From Saksenaea vasiformis B4078 (lineage: Eukaryota > Mucoromycota > Mucoromycetes > Mucorales > Saksenaeaceae): a stretch of DNA of 22,227 nt. The DNA is taken from positions 1 to 22,227 of the forward strand of contig JNDT01001775.1 in the NCBI GenBank assembly GCA_000697055.1, written 5' to 3'. The position numbers were made by a program, and so were the translations under genes. This document shows, one piece after another, positions 1-10,088 of the stretch; position 1 is the stretch's first letter, and every line of letters begins with the position of its first letter. The notes below the pieces were generated by a model. That model did no database searches. It saw only the letters and a list, made by a program, of their open reading frames with translations, and was not told the origin of the DNA.

Positions 1-195
1 TCCATTGAGGACTGTGATTGGCCAGCTGGCAAGTGTGAGGGATCATTGAGGGATCGTTCAGTGAGAGGGATCCATTGAGGGATGTGATTGGCCAGCTGGC
101 AAGTGTGAGGGATCATTGAGAGGGATCCATTGAGGACTGTGATTGGCCAGCTGGCAAGTGTGAGGGATCATTGAGGGATCGTTCAGTGAGGGAGG
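1..195. repeat. Tandem repeat, 70-bp unit, about 3 copies
   Basis: Three head-to-tail units start at 1, 71 and 126, each opening with TCCATTGAGG and containing GATTGGCCAGCTGGCAAGTG. Units 1 and 3 are 70 bp and nearly identical. Unit 2 is 55 bp because it lacks the 15-bp block GGATCGTTCAGTGAG. The array reaches the left edge of the window, so its true length is unknown. An open frame on the minus strand across it is only a product of the repeat (HPPSLNDPS-type periodicity) and is not called as a gene. Confidence 0.95.
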
Positions 196-1440
196 ATGGT
201 CGTGTCTCATCGGAACGTCCGAAAGTTTAGTAAATGCTGCGTGTTCGCACATCACACGTCATCTCTTTCAAACGACCCCTTCTAAATAAAATGAGTGCGT
301 CCTCTTTAGAAGCGTTTATGCTATTGTACAGCGGTGATCATTTCAATCGATCATATTTCTTCGAACATCGGCGGCCGCTCCAACGTTGCATATTTATTCA
401 TCATCTTTTGATTCAGAAAACGATCTCATATCTACAAACCTTCAGGACATCCGCCATTGCTTTTGCTACTTGTAATGTCTCGTTAATGTGGAATAAAAAG
501 GGATCAATAGATTCAGAGAGACTGGTATTTATTCTCGAGAAAAGAAAAAAAAAAGAATCAATCTTCTAAAAAACTTTTCTATCTGAGTTGACGATATTTA
601 TATATCTTATTGACTTCAGAGTAGATTGTTAGCTTATGTCTTAGATATTGCTATTGTCCGTTAACCAATCTAAAGGAGTGTTTTTAGAGATCGGATTAAA
701 GAAGAGCTGTACAGTAATTCAGATGTAGTTCATTGAGACTGTCTCAGTTGAATTAGGGACAGCGGAATTGGAAGATCAGATCTTATTGTTCTCGAATTTC
801 CTGGTAACTGGATCATGAATGAATATGTTCCGATTGGTACTCTGAGTATGGACATGTCTTAGGATAATCTCGTAAAGTCATTGTAAGACTGACATGGTCG
901 TATTTTCTTATATGTCGTGATGACATTGAGTTGTATAAATAGTGTTATGAGTAAAAGATCAATGTCAGATACGACACTAGTGACTTTTTTAATATTATTT
1001 TTTCTCTTTTACTACTGCCTTTTTTTTTTTTACTATTTATGAAAGATGCTATTATACTGTATTTTACAGTTTACTATATATGGATAGAGTTGTTTTCAAG
1101 TGTTATTGTAGTGTAAGCTGAATGACAGTAATTGCTAATAAAAGTGTTGGTATGGAGTACTATTTTTTTGCTCTAAAGATAATCTCACCTGCTACTTTTT
1201 TTTTATCAAAAACCCCATTGTGAACATTTATATTAGTTTTATCCTCTTTATTTTCCTATTTTCTTATCTTTATTTTTGTCATTGTGTATGTATTAACAGA
1301 AGAAATAACAAAGATCAGGATAACAAAAGTACAACGCGCATAAAGAAACCACCAGAGAATACACAGAATTATTGCCGCTATACAAATTAAAGACCGCTAA
1401 TCACATGCTCTCAACCATCATGAAAGAAAAGCCTCCGTAG
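196..1440. other. AT-rich spacer with no supported gene
   Basis: This stretch has long T and A runs (for example around 1000-1035 and 1195-1205). A 111-codon open frame at 234-569 starts with ATG but has an unstructured composition with a basic KRKKK tail. It has no recognisable domain and no convincing splice partner, so I do not call it. The rest is stop-rich on both strands. It may be old transposon sequence. Confidence 0.5.
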
Positions 1441-1540
1441 CAACCCGGATAAATCGAAAACGAAGCAACACGGGTAAATTGAAAACGAAGCATCTCAGGT
1501 TTACCGAAAACGAAGCAACTCAGGTTTACTGAACATCAAG
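1441..1540 (+). repeat. 4 x 25-bp tandem repeat upstream of a TATA-like motif
   Basis: Four units of exactly 25 bp start at 1441, 1466, 1491 and 1516. Each begins CAAC or CATC, and the first three end GAAAACGAAG; unit 4 is more diverged. About 60 bp downstream is the TATA-like TGTATAAATA (1598-1607), then an AATAAA-type signal near 1624. Short enhancer-like repeats followed by TATA and a poly(A) signal are the usual order inside an LTR. The sequence downstream has an inverted homologue at 4250-4384, which supports a transposon origin. Confidence 0.85.
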
Positions 1541-1581
1541 CGTTTAGTTTTCTTATCTCCCCTCAACTTTTATTTCCTTTC

Positions 1582-1750
1582 TCGTATCGATCTATTTTGT
1601 ATAAATAATCCCTCATTTCAATGAATAAAATATCAGGTTACAAAAGCATATTCTTCTCTTGGTCTACTCTAGCCATCTCTAAAGGTCTTTTCCAAAGGTT
1701 ATCTACAAGCCGCCTTTTATTGCTCTGCCTCCGTTGGTTATTCTCAAGAA
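1582..1750 (+). mobile_element. Dispersed repeat family 2, copy 1 (LTR-like)
   Basis: Positions 1582-1607 are identical over 26 bp to the reverse complement of 4359-4384. Homology resumes at 1699-1750, which aligns to the reverse complement of about 4250-4304 through the shared CTTTTATTGCTCTGCC. The two blocks are in the same order in both copies, so this is one dispersed element with diverged middle parts. It contains a TATA-like box and polyadenylation-like AATAAA. No clean TG..CA ends or target-site duplication were found, so LTR identity is inferred. Confidence 0.6.
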
Positions 1751-2370
1751 ACCACCGTTAACCAGAATCTGCCCATTCTTTTCTTTTTCTTTTTCTCTAT
1801 TTTTTTTTTTTACCCGATTGATTTACAAGCGACGCTGATTCCGCTATCTCTTTTTATTTTCTTTTACATTTTCTTTTACATTTTCTTTTACATTTTTTCT
1901 CCTCTTTACCGAAATTCTATATTTCTTTCGATCCAACTCGCTGATCACCCGAGAAATATCTCTATTTCATCTCTATACATCTCTAATTGATAGAATCAAT
2001 ACGAGAACAAAGGTAACCATACCAACGATTTTACTAACGATCATACTCTTTTTCAAACAGATCTCTTTATATGTTGTCGATCCAGACAACAGTTATTCTA
2101 TTTTATCTTTTCTTTTCTTTTCCTCAAGCTTTACCGCTTATCCAAGTCTTGGTGTTTGACTCAAATCCACACCTGGTGCTCACACAAACCGAACTCTTTT
2201 TATCTATCGAAGCTACCTTTTTCTATATTTTACCAGCTATCTCTGTCATCAAGTTTACGCTTAGACACTACCTGGAAACGTCTCTACTTATACCGACAAG
2301 TCAAAAATACAGCGTAACATCGGTTGAATAATGTTCATTGATAGAAAAGTTCGAAATTGAGTGAGCACCG
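1751..2370. other. Pyrimidine-rich spacer with no supported gene
   Basis: A 12-bp unit TTTCTTTTACAT is repeated about three times at 1858-1893 within a T/C-rich tract. A small open frame at 2071-2331 (86 codons, ATG start, hydrophobic N-terminus) could be imagined as a membrane or secreted peptide. Its composition simply follows the T-rich DNA, and no family is recognisable. No other signal is seen. Confidence 0.45.
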
Positions 2371-2378
2371 GGTATAGA

Positions 2379-2691
2379 TGTGGTATATGTGACATGCCGT
2401 AGTGCACGTAGAAATAAATATCCGTGTACAGTTACAGATCAAATAGTACTCGGGATTAATATATTAACAAACATAATAATCTTCCGTTCTATATATAAAT
2501 ATATCCTAAGTACAAACATATGTAGCTTTGTAATAAAGAATTAACATATAATAGAATTATATGGAAAATAGATTATTATTAGAATATACTTTAGAGAACT
2601 GAACGTAATATAAAAGAGCAGACATTAACATTTAATAAAAGGAATTAAGTCTCAAAGGATTTACTAAGTCTATATTTTGAGCTACATCACA
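2379..2691 (+). mobile_element. Solo LTR 1 (313 bp)
   Basis: The element begins TGTGGTATATGTGACATG and ends GAGCTACATCACA, giving TG..CA termini. It is flanked by the direct 5-bp duplication ATAGA (2374-2378 and 2692-2696). It matches the LTR at 3913-4227 with about 11 differences over its length. No internal retrotransposon coding sequence is attached to it, so it is a solo LTR, probably left by LTR-LTR recombination. A 5-bp duplication is usual for Ty1/copia and Ty3/gypsy elements; I cannot say which. Confidence 0.92.
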
Positions 2692-2766
2692 ATAGATTTA
2701 ATTCAAATATCAAGACTTGATTGAGCGATAAAACTTAAAGAAAGAAAAAAAATAGAACAAAGTAGT

Positions 2767-2961
2767 TGTCGTTAATATTCACTGTGGGAAAGGCGTTCCC
2801 GACAATTCACCTGTTTTTGTCATTTTCAGGTAGATAGTCATTAGAGTGTAGCACATTACTGCCAAGTATGTCTTGAAGCTTACACAATGATTCCGACTAT
2901 CTACCTGAAAATGACAAAAACAGGTGAATTGTCGGTACCTTTTCCCCATAGTGATTGACAA
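2767..2961. repeat. Long inverted repeat with a 39-bp perfect core
   Basis: Positions 2801-2839 are the exact reverse complement of 2895-2933 (39 of 39 bases). Weaker complementarity continues outward to TTGTC (2767-2771) against GACAA (2957-2961), and inward toward a central loop near 2850-2880. As RNA it would fold into one long hairpin; as DNA it resembles a MITE or foldback element. Its right edge abuts solo LTR 2 and shares that LTR's GACAA duplication. The minus-strand open frame across it is a by-product. Confidence 0.9.
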
Positions 2962-3323
2962 TGTGGTATATGTTGACTGTCGTAATGCCCATCCTATAGA
3001 ATTGTGTTCCATAACAGGAAAGATCGGGGATTAATCGTGTTTCCATATACAGTGAACTTCTCCACTGGAACACCAACTGAATCTTATCATCTATAACTTA
3101 GACTTATCACCGAGTTCAGTACAACAAGGTAGCACTGTGTCATCACAGTAATTGATCCATTCTATAATCCACACCTAATACTGAGAAGAACGTTCACTAA
3201 TTCTTATTTGCGCTAAAAGACTGAATCATATAAATAGGCAGACAATCTAATTGAAATAAAGATATCCAACGGTCTCAAAGGATTCTATCCGTCTACTGTC
3301 CCAATTAACCTACCCATACAACA
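2962..3323 (+). mobile_element. Solo LTR 2 (362 bp, diverged)
   Basis: It starts TGTGGTATATG, like LTRs 1 and 4, and ends CCCATACAACA. It is bounded by the 5-bp duplication GACAA (2957-2961 and 3324-3328). Inside, only the motif GTCTCAAAGGATT and its surroundings remain clearly alignable to LTR 1, so this is an older or different subfamily member. No internal coding region is present. Confidence 0.85.
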
Positions 3324-3397
3324 GACAATGTCCAAAGAGATCCGTATAAAACAAAATATGATCGTTAGTAAAACTATTGTTATGGTTACTTAGTATT

Positions 3398-3790
3398 TGT
3401 GATATAGGAATTGAAAAGGTTTGTAGAAGAAAATCAATAAAAAGAATCAGGCAGATAAATCCTTTGAGACTTGTAATATATTCTTTATTGTATATTAATC
3501 GACCCAGCTTATATATCTTTCTACTGGCTCTTGTACAATAATAAAAATAACAGTGATCAGCAGTGCATGTTGAATAAGAGCTTTCGTTAAGATAGATTAA
3601 ATGTCATGTTCATTTAGAGTGATGATAGAGATGATTGTCCTTCTGCTCTGATTACCATGACTGTATATTCATGCATGCGGATCTCTATGTCAAAGTAAAA
3701 TTAAAATACGATAATCCCTGCACAGCTGCATACAGCTGTGCATAATAATTTTGTGCAGAAGACATGATAGCAAATACTCCATATATCACA
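3398..3790 (-). mobile_element. Solo LTR 3 (393 bp, inverted)
   Basis: On the plus strand it runs from TGTGATATAGG to CCATATATCACA. It is flanked by the 5-bp duplication GTATT (3393-3397 and 3791-3795). Orientation is set by AAATCCTTTGAGAC near 3457, the reverse complement of the block close to the 3' end of LTRs 1, 2 and 4. It also holds a small stem, GCACAGCTG/CAGCTGTGC, near 3720-3741. No coding sequence is linked to it. Confidence 0.85.
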
Positions 3791-3912
3791 GTATTGATAG
3801 AGAACTTCGAAAAAAATTGAAAGGGAAGTAAAGAGAGGATAACAGAATTGTTGTCGCTTGTCAGTCAAAGATTAAAATAAGCAAAAATAAAATAAAAGAA
3901 AAGGAATCAATG

Positions 3913-4227
3913 TGTGGTATATGTGACATGCCGTAGTGCACGTAGAAATAAATATCTGTGTACAGTTACAGATCAAATAGTAATCGGAATTAATATATTA
4001 ACAAACATAATAATCTTCCATTCTATATATAAATATATCCTAAGTACAAACATATGTAGCTTTGTAATAAGGGAATTAACATATAATAGAATTATATGGA
4101 AAATAGATTATTATTAGAATATACTTTAGAGAACTGAACATAATATAAAAGAGCAGACATTAACATTTAATAAAAGTAATTCAGTCTCAAAGGATTTACT
4201 AAGTCTATATTTTTGAGCTATATCACA
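3913..4227 (+). mobile_element. Solo LTR 4 (315 bp)
   Basis: This LTR is a near copy of LTR 1 (about 96-97 percent identical) with TGTGGTATATG and TATATCACA ends. It is flanked by the 5-bp duplication CAATG (3908-3912 and 4228-4232). Because its duplication differs from that of LTR 1, the two are separate insertions and not the two ends of one element. Open frames crossing it are not genes. Confidence 0.92.
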
Positions 4228-4249
4228 CAATGAATTTGCATTGATGGTA

Positions 4250-4384
4250 GTCTCATTGAGGATAATTAGTGAAGGCAGAGCAATAAAAGACGGCCTGAGA
4301 TAACCGAGAGACAATTGTGCTGTTATAACTTAAATTTTTGTTCATTGAATTGAAAGGATATTTATACAAAATAGATCGATACGA
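4250..4384 (-). mobile_element. Dispersed repeat family 2, copy 2 (inverted)
   Basis: This is the reverse-complement partner of 1582-1750. It shares a 26-bp exact block (4359-4384) with the TATA-like sequence, and a second block around the CTTTTATTGCTCTGCC equivalent (about 4275-4300). It begins about 20 bp beyond the right duplication of solo LTR 4. I could not define ends or a target-site duplication. Two small overlapping frames on opposite strands (4253-4621 and 4437-4730) start here; neither is credible enough to call. Confidence 0.6.
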
Positions 4385-6758
4385 AATAATTTCGCTAAGT
4401 GCATAAACATCAAGCCTATCATGGCTCTGGCAGATCGTGACGGCAGGTAGCTGGTTTAGTTGTACGTATTTTGAAATGCATGGACATTGGATCATATGCG
4501 GCTTTCGAATAACATTTGCGGACAATACCAGAGTCATCTGCCGTGTCAGAGTGGATGTCGGGTCTTTAAGGAATTCTGTAAGCCCAATGATTGCATCTGT
4601 AGAACTCCAAAATTGTAACACAACTTTGAAACATATACTGTATCAATGCGATGTCTTTATTGATCCACTGAAAAGAAAAGAAAGAAATAAAAATAAAATA
4701 GAATCGATATCATTGAGAAAAAAGAAATAGAAGGCAAAATTGCCACAGAGCGAAAATTGGCATCCTACGCCGTCCAAACTTTTACTCGCTTCTTTTTAAC
4801 TTGTGCGCTTGAATTGAGAAGATTAATGGACTGCATGAAGCACAACCGACTCACCTCACGATTTTATGTATGAATGAACCAGTGAATATGCGTATCCTAA
4901 AAACAAATGATTCAAACGAGCTTAAGTATCCAAATATCCGTTCGTACTCGTTCACGCCGACTCATAAACAGATTGTACAAGGCCCTTAGGAAAGAAAAAA
5001 TCATAAAAGGATAATCAGAAACGAGATATGGCAGAATCTGCATCAGGAGTCGTATAATAACGAAGACAAACAAAAAAAATCCTTGTCCAAGATCTATAGG
5101 AGATATGGAGGACTTATAGAACAACAATGACGCGACACTGCGTTAGGTATGTCAAACATGAACCGATATTCCGCACAGAAAAAAAAATAGCCAGTCTTGC
5201 AAAGCTACTCTCGGAGGGCGTGCAGGCCGTCATAGAAAAAAAAAGGAAAAAGCAGAAATCGCTCTGTGAGAATGGCGCCCAAAATAATCCAATTTCGCGT
5301 AGCATGTAATGCATTTTAACACGCTTGCAAATACTTAGTAATCATGTTTTCGCAAGCAGACGTCAGTACTTTTAAGTACTCCATAAAGATTAAGAAAAGC
5401 CGTGACAAAAGAAAGGGGTGTCCAGTCAAAAGATAAGGGGGAAGACAAAGGACATCCCAGCCGAGGAGATGGCTGTAGTAGCTATGTGGACGTTTTCACT
5501 GTATATCGGCTTGGATCAAAGAAGGCACAATAAGGTTTACTGTGTGGCCCAGTTTTGTCGCACACGAGTACTACATTTTGAGTTTCTGCAGTTCTGACAG
5601 AAATGCAGGAAGTATCCATGCATCTGAAGTTAAATTATGACATAATCTTACAGTTACGCCTCACAACTCTTCGTACAATCCTAAAAAACTAAAAAACTTC
5701 TTATTGGAAGAGCTACAACGTTAATACAGCGATCTGACGGATAGGGATCCAAGCAGTGAACACAAGGTGCCGCATTGCAGACCGATCATTCGACGTTACA
5801 CAGAGAAGTCAGTCGGTGTCGAGAAACGAATACTGCACCAGACCTATAGGGCGCAGCATGAATGTGATTTATTGATCAATAGCGCCATCATTGTTGTCAA
5901 CAATTAGTTAAACTTGAGAGTGATCGTCTGTAGCATAGCCAAGTGGTTTCTCAGATCGGACAAAAAAGCAGGTACCCGTATATCATTCAGCGGCCCATCG
6001 CCAGATTGTGTTAGTAAAGGAGTCAAAAACACGCTATTTATAAAGCTGCTTGGAAATTCATGTACTCAATGTGGCGGAATTTTTCTTAACATAGTTAGAC
6101 ATACACTGGATAACGCATTGTTTAACTCTACTTCAGCCACTCTGCTGCGGTAAAAGTGCAGACCGGGTAAGTTGATGGATGATTGAGATCAGAACCTAGA
6201 GCATATATTGGGGTACCTGACATTGAAGATTCAAAGTTCTAAAGGCCGATTATCCGAATGATCCTTCGAATGAAACGAAAGTTTGAAAGGATGATTATAC
6301 TTGAGATTCCATGATAATTATATGCATCGATCCAACCCGCCACGACCTCTTTTCGGATAGTATTAAAGTAAAACTCAGCAAATCACACTTTCTCAGATGC
6401 GAACAGTTGTGATACTTAAGGGAAGGAGAAAGAGGAGCGAGAGGATTGGCTAGTGAAAAACGGGTTGAGTTGCCCGATCTACAAAGCCTTCAACGTTGTA
6501 CAGGAGAAAGTATGCCATACATACAGTTTGCTGTTGTGTTGCAAACGAAAGCTGATTCAGGACACTAGACGAAGGGACAACTGATGGCAATCTTCGCGGT
6601 GATAAGCTGCACCTTTTGGGACACTTTCTCATTTGGAGACAACAGCATAGGACTAAGCCCATTTTAAGCCCAACAAAAAAAATAGAATAAATATTTCGAC
6701 TTTCGGAGAAAGCAGAACCTGGACCTTGTACCTTTTTCCACTTTTGTTTTGTTATACC
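4385..6758. other. 2.4-kb stretch with no supported gene
   Basis: Open frames exist on both strands (about 4437-4730 +, 4253-4621 -, 5127-5309 +, 5914-6153 +, 6450-6662 -). They are short and overlap antisense partners, several lack an ATG, and none shows a family or splice structure. TAGCATAGCCAAGTGGTTT near 5931 resembles a tRNA A-box, but no acceptor stem or B-box follows. The stretch probably mixes decayed repeats with the upstream region of the tetraspan gene at 6759. Confidence 0.5.
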
Positions 6759-7614
6759 ATGGCTACTGTCAATGTCTGCTGCTGCTTTCCAGCACGTATT
6801 GGAGTCATTATAATGTCCATTATACTCCTGGTACGCATTAGCCCAGGAAGCTCAACAATACTCATTTATCTCGGTATAGGCTGCTTATTCTGTCGCCACT
6901 GCATTCATGTTCATAAAACGCGATGGTGAGTCTTGCAGTCGGCTTAAAGTACCCGTTACTGATGGCCCTTGACTAGAGATGCATCGATGGGCGACGATGA
7001 CACAAAATGTAGACACAGCACTCACTGATTCAGCATTCAATGGGGTTTTCTATGCATTCGCCAGTGTTTTTATTGCTTACGCAGTGACATCTTTGTTTGG
7101 TCTGATATCTGCGATTTTGGTAAGGGAAACATGCAAGAATAATAGATATTAATCATTCATTAGCAAAAACGAACTATGGTCCGTATCTACCACGCTGTCA
7201 ACTGGTTTTTCGTCCTTCTGATCTTGACCACAACGATCGCCTACTGGATCTACTTTAAGGTCAAACAAAATACCTATATCAACGATTGCCAAGACTTAAT
7301 GAATGGTGGAACTATGCCAAATAACAGCACTTATAGTCCTGTTGTGGTACCGGGAAAACTCCCTGTAGCGGGCGGTAGTGATAAAAGTTTCTGTATTGAC
7401 CTGATCAACAAGCTCGTAATTGGATCAGCAGTTATCGTATTCGTTGGCAACTTGATCCAGGTAAAACATAGCGGTATTTTTTGTGCATGTCTAAGTTGCG
7501 ACAATGTAGGTTTATTTTGCCAGCTCCATTGGTATCTACTCTACAAGTCTCAAACGCCGATATCAACAATTGAAGGAGAAAACTGAAGACGACCTGTATG
7601 AGTCACGAGATTAG
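6759..7614 (+). CDS. Tetraspan membrane protein (219 aa, 4 exons)
   Basis: Exons 6759-6873, 6977-7119, 7164-7460 and 7510-7614 are joined by GT..AG introns of 103, 44 and 49 bp, and the frame is kept throughout. The start ATG is in a good context (ACCATGG). The product has four hydrophobic segments at about residues 12-38, 59-86, 97-116 and 170-195, and starts with a CCCF motif. The segment 2/3 boundary (ISAILQKRTM) and the fourth segment (GNLIQVYFAS) fit a tetraspan family I know from Mucoromycota genomes. The large non-cytoplasmic loop between segments 3 and 4 has two cysteines (about 128 and 163) and an NNST glycosylation sequon (about 139-142). The C-terminus is short, charged and probably cytoplasmic (LKRRYQQLKEK). 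An arginine inside segment 1 (LLVRIS) is odd. Function is unknown; plasma-membrane or endomembrane location is inferred. Confidence 0.82.
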
Positions 7615-8639
7615 TTACCTTTTTATTCTTTCTGACCTTCATTATTTAACTTGAATCATTGATCCACCTTCTTATGTACATGTAAACATCATATTCCTTA
7701 ACAGATCGGTACCTTTCATATTCCCAGTTCAGTTGTACTTTTTATTTCTTTCTTCCTTTCTTCCTTTCGTTCATTCATTTTTTCTTTATCATGGTGTATA
7801 TGTCGCACCGAAGATGGCAGTTCATATTTTTTTTTTTTTACCTTGACTAGCTATTTATTGAATGCTACTTTAATTAAGTGCAACATCCCACGAGAGGTCC
7901 TATTTACTCTGTCATTCGTGCATCGATCAATTTATTAACTTGAACCTAGTCTCCCGCCTGTTGCAAACTTTATTCATCGAAGAGTATTTGGATTTATCTC
8001 GGAAGATAAGCAAGATTTAGATACATAGACAGCTAAGTTCATGCTACTGCTATGGAGATTATCCTAGCGTAGGAGCGACCAACGGTAAATGCTGCACAGT
8101 GTAGACAGCTTGAAGCGATGATCTTCCGTATGACAATATCTACCGTAAGTTACACATACAGTCGAGCTGTTTCGGGATAAAAGTCATGCAGGGCAAATAC
8201 CAAACAAAACGGCACAGATTGTCATTGTGTATGTCAGCCGAGCCGAAGAAAAGAATCATTGTTCCTCTTCATATTCATGGGATCCCATCTTTTTGTATGA
8301 GATAATGTATCTTATCTTTGATGTAAACGTAACGCGGAAGAAATAGGATGCCACCTTAGCATTTGACTTGATGTACAAGTATCTACTTGTCGCCACAAAG
8401 CTCATGTTGGGACCATGTCTCTATCAGCTTCATTTCCTGTTAATTCTCATTATAAGATCACGACGTTCCTTCGTCGGTAACATTAAGCATAAAATATCTT
8501 CCTATACAGGCGATGTTCATGCTGGGAATCCTTACTCAGTGATTGATGTAAAGAGTATATTACATAAGATAACGGGGGATCATGAGAATAACGAAAGGGA
8601 AAGTAAACGCGAAAACAAATGACGTAAAAGGGTGATAAC
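7615..8639. other. 1-kb spacer; possible small frame only
   Basis: This is the region downstream of the tetraspan gene and of the convergent PEX13. It has T/C-rich tracts at 7735-7780 and 7828-7841. An open frame with ATG at 8371 and stop at 8622 encodes 83 residues with one possible hydrophobic segment and a charged tail. It ends 18 bp from the PEX13 stop codon on the other strand and I recognise no family, so I treat it as unproven. Nothing else is seen. Confidence 0.45.
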
Positions 8640-9887
8640 TTAGATGGGTGTCGTTATGGATTCAGGCTTTGGATTAGCTTCACCTGACGGACTTGGTCCT
8701 TTCTGGACTATTTCAACATAATTGGCAGGGAACATGCCCATTGTTCCATCTCGCAAACGTCCACGCCACCACTGGCTCGTGGCATTCGTCACCGGATCAG
8801 TCTTTGACAAGATGGCTACGATATCTCCCTTCTTCAGGCTCAGCTCCATCTGAGATTCGGCTGTGAAATCGTACATGGCCCTTGCGAACTCTAATTTCGA
8901 TGGGTCTATTTGGGCCAGATTCGGGCTATCCAGCTGCTGTTGTGCTTGTAATTGTTGTTTAGATGATACCAATTGGATCAACTTGTGCATAAGGTAAGGT
9001 AGACCGACCACCATAAGCAAGAAGATGAGCAATGGTTTGCGTGACATTTTAGGCGCTGTTGCTTTCTGTTCAAACTGCTGGAATTCCATTAAATTCATTT
9101 CATGTGGTCGGCCAACGTCCACTCGCCCAGTGACTTTGTTAATCACCCGTTTGATAAACCGGTATAATGCGAAAATGCTGAAGACTTGACCCAGGTATGA
9201 TTTGAGGTGGCCTAGTTGTTCTGCTACACCAACCATGGCCATAAAGCTGGAATGTGTAGCCATAAATGTGGATTCGAGCATCTGAGCAAATCCTCCAAAG
9301 GCGCCGACAATCTGCTCTATCACTTCAAAGGTTGAACGAGTACCCATTTCCATTCGCTGAGTCAAGCTCTGCTCGTCTCCCGGTCCGCCAGGCATGCCCC
9401 CCATGCGGTTGTAGGGTGAATAAGCCGATCCGTATCCCATGCGATTGTAGGGCGATGAATATGATCCGTATCCACCATAGGAACCGTAGCCGCCAAGGCC
9501 ACCACCGTAGCGGCTGTAACTACCATATCCTCCGTAGCCAGAACCGTAGGTGGAGCCGTAGCCAGAACCATAACCGGAGCCATAGCCAGAGCCATAACCT
9601 GCGCCGTAACCAGAACCATAACTACTTGCGCCATAGGTACTCCCGTATGCTATTTAATAAAAAAATAAATAAATGAGTAACAGTTGTAGAATATAAGACA
9701 ATTATCAACCTCCGGGTCTGTTCATGGCACCCACACCGCTGGTTGTAGTTGCGCCTGTACGTGTGGGAACAGGAGGTGCATCTGCTGCTGTTGTTGTCGT
9801 TGTTGCGCTCGTAACTGCTGTGGCTGCTGTAGGTGAAGTGATTGCACCTGTGTTATTAACTTCCCAAGGTTTTGGAGGAGATGGCAT
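8640..9887 (-). CDS. PEX13: Peroxisomal membrane import protein PEX13 (395 aa)
   Basis: Two exons, 9887-9710 and 9649-8640 (reading on the minus strand), are separated by a 60-bp intron with GT..AG ends. The sum is 1188 nt. The product is the docking-complex subunit that, with PEX14, receives cargo-loaded PEX5 at the peroxisomal membrane. The N-terminus MPSPPKPWE is the PEX13 signature. A Ser/Thr/Ala-rich stretch follows, then a Tyr-Gly repeat tract at residues 61-121 with 15 YG dipeptides, and the conserved Pex13 core (about 160-240). A transmembrane segment lies at about 266-287 (LLIFLLMVVGLPYL). A C-terminal SH3 domain spans about 312-375, with ALYDF-type MYDF, the QWWRGR tryptophans and FPANYV. 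The SH3 normally binds PEX14 and PEX5. The tail after it is short and proline-rich. The start is fixed by the PPKPWE motif and ACCATG context. The upstream neighbour on the same strand is phytochelatin synthase, 200 bp away. Confidence 0.96.
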
Positions 9888-10088
9888 GGTATTTGATTAA
9901 GCAGCAGCGGTTTTGGCTGTGGGGAAAAGAAATCAATTTTTTTGTTTTCACATGATCTCGGGCGTTCAAAAACCATGACAAATATTAATTTCCTTTTATG
10001 TGATTTGTTACAAAGTTGCAAGAGGAGGGGGGGGGGGGAAAGGGATAAACAGGAGAGATGAAAGGAAAGGAAAATGGCATGGCCATGT
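9888..10088. other. Short intergenic region with a G12 run
   Basis: About 200 bp separate the phytochelatin synthase stop from the PEX13 start, both on the minus strand. This must hold the terminator of the first gene and the promoter of the second. It contains a run of 12 G on the plus strand (10027-10038; C12 on the sense strand), which is unusual in this AT-rich sequence. Confidence 0.7.

Noticed and set aside
2779..3012. Minus-strand frame of 77 codons
   Set aside because: It lies across the inverted repeat and into solo LTR 2.
2374..4232. LTRs 1 and 4 as the two ends of one retrotransposon
   Set aside because: They are same-orientation and nearly identical, but each has its own matching 5-bp duplication. 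The 1.2 kb between them has no coding remnant and carries other LTRs.
4253..4730. Overlapping frames on opposite strands (122 and 97 codons)
   Set aside because: They overlap antisense, one starts inside the dispersed repeat, and neither has a family or splice structure.
5127..5314. Small frames on both strands with Lys- or Phe-rich composition
   Set aside because: The composition reflects A-rich runs, and the two frames are mirror images of the same DNA.
5920..5960. tRNA gene suggested by TAGCATAGCCAAGTGGTTT
   Set aside because: Only the A-box resembles a tRNA. No B-box, anticodon stem or acceptor pairing follows.
6450..6662. Minus-strand frame with CCC motif near the tetraspan gene
   Set aside because: It is Ser/Cys/Arg-rich with no domain and no splice continuation. 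The CCC resemblance to the neighbouring gene is superficial.
9266..9676. Arg/Ser-rich frame on the plus strand and Val/Ala/Thr-rich frame on the minus strand over the PEX13 repeat
   Set aside because: Both are alternative-frame readings of the Tyr-Gly repeat of PEX13.
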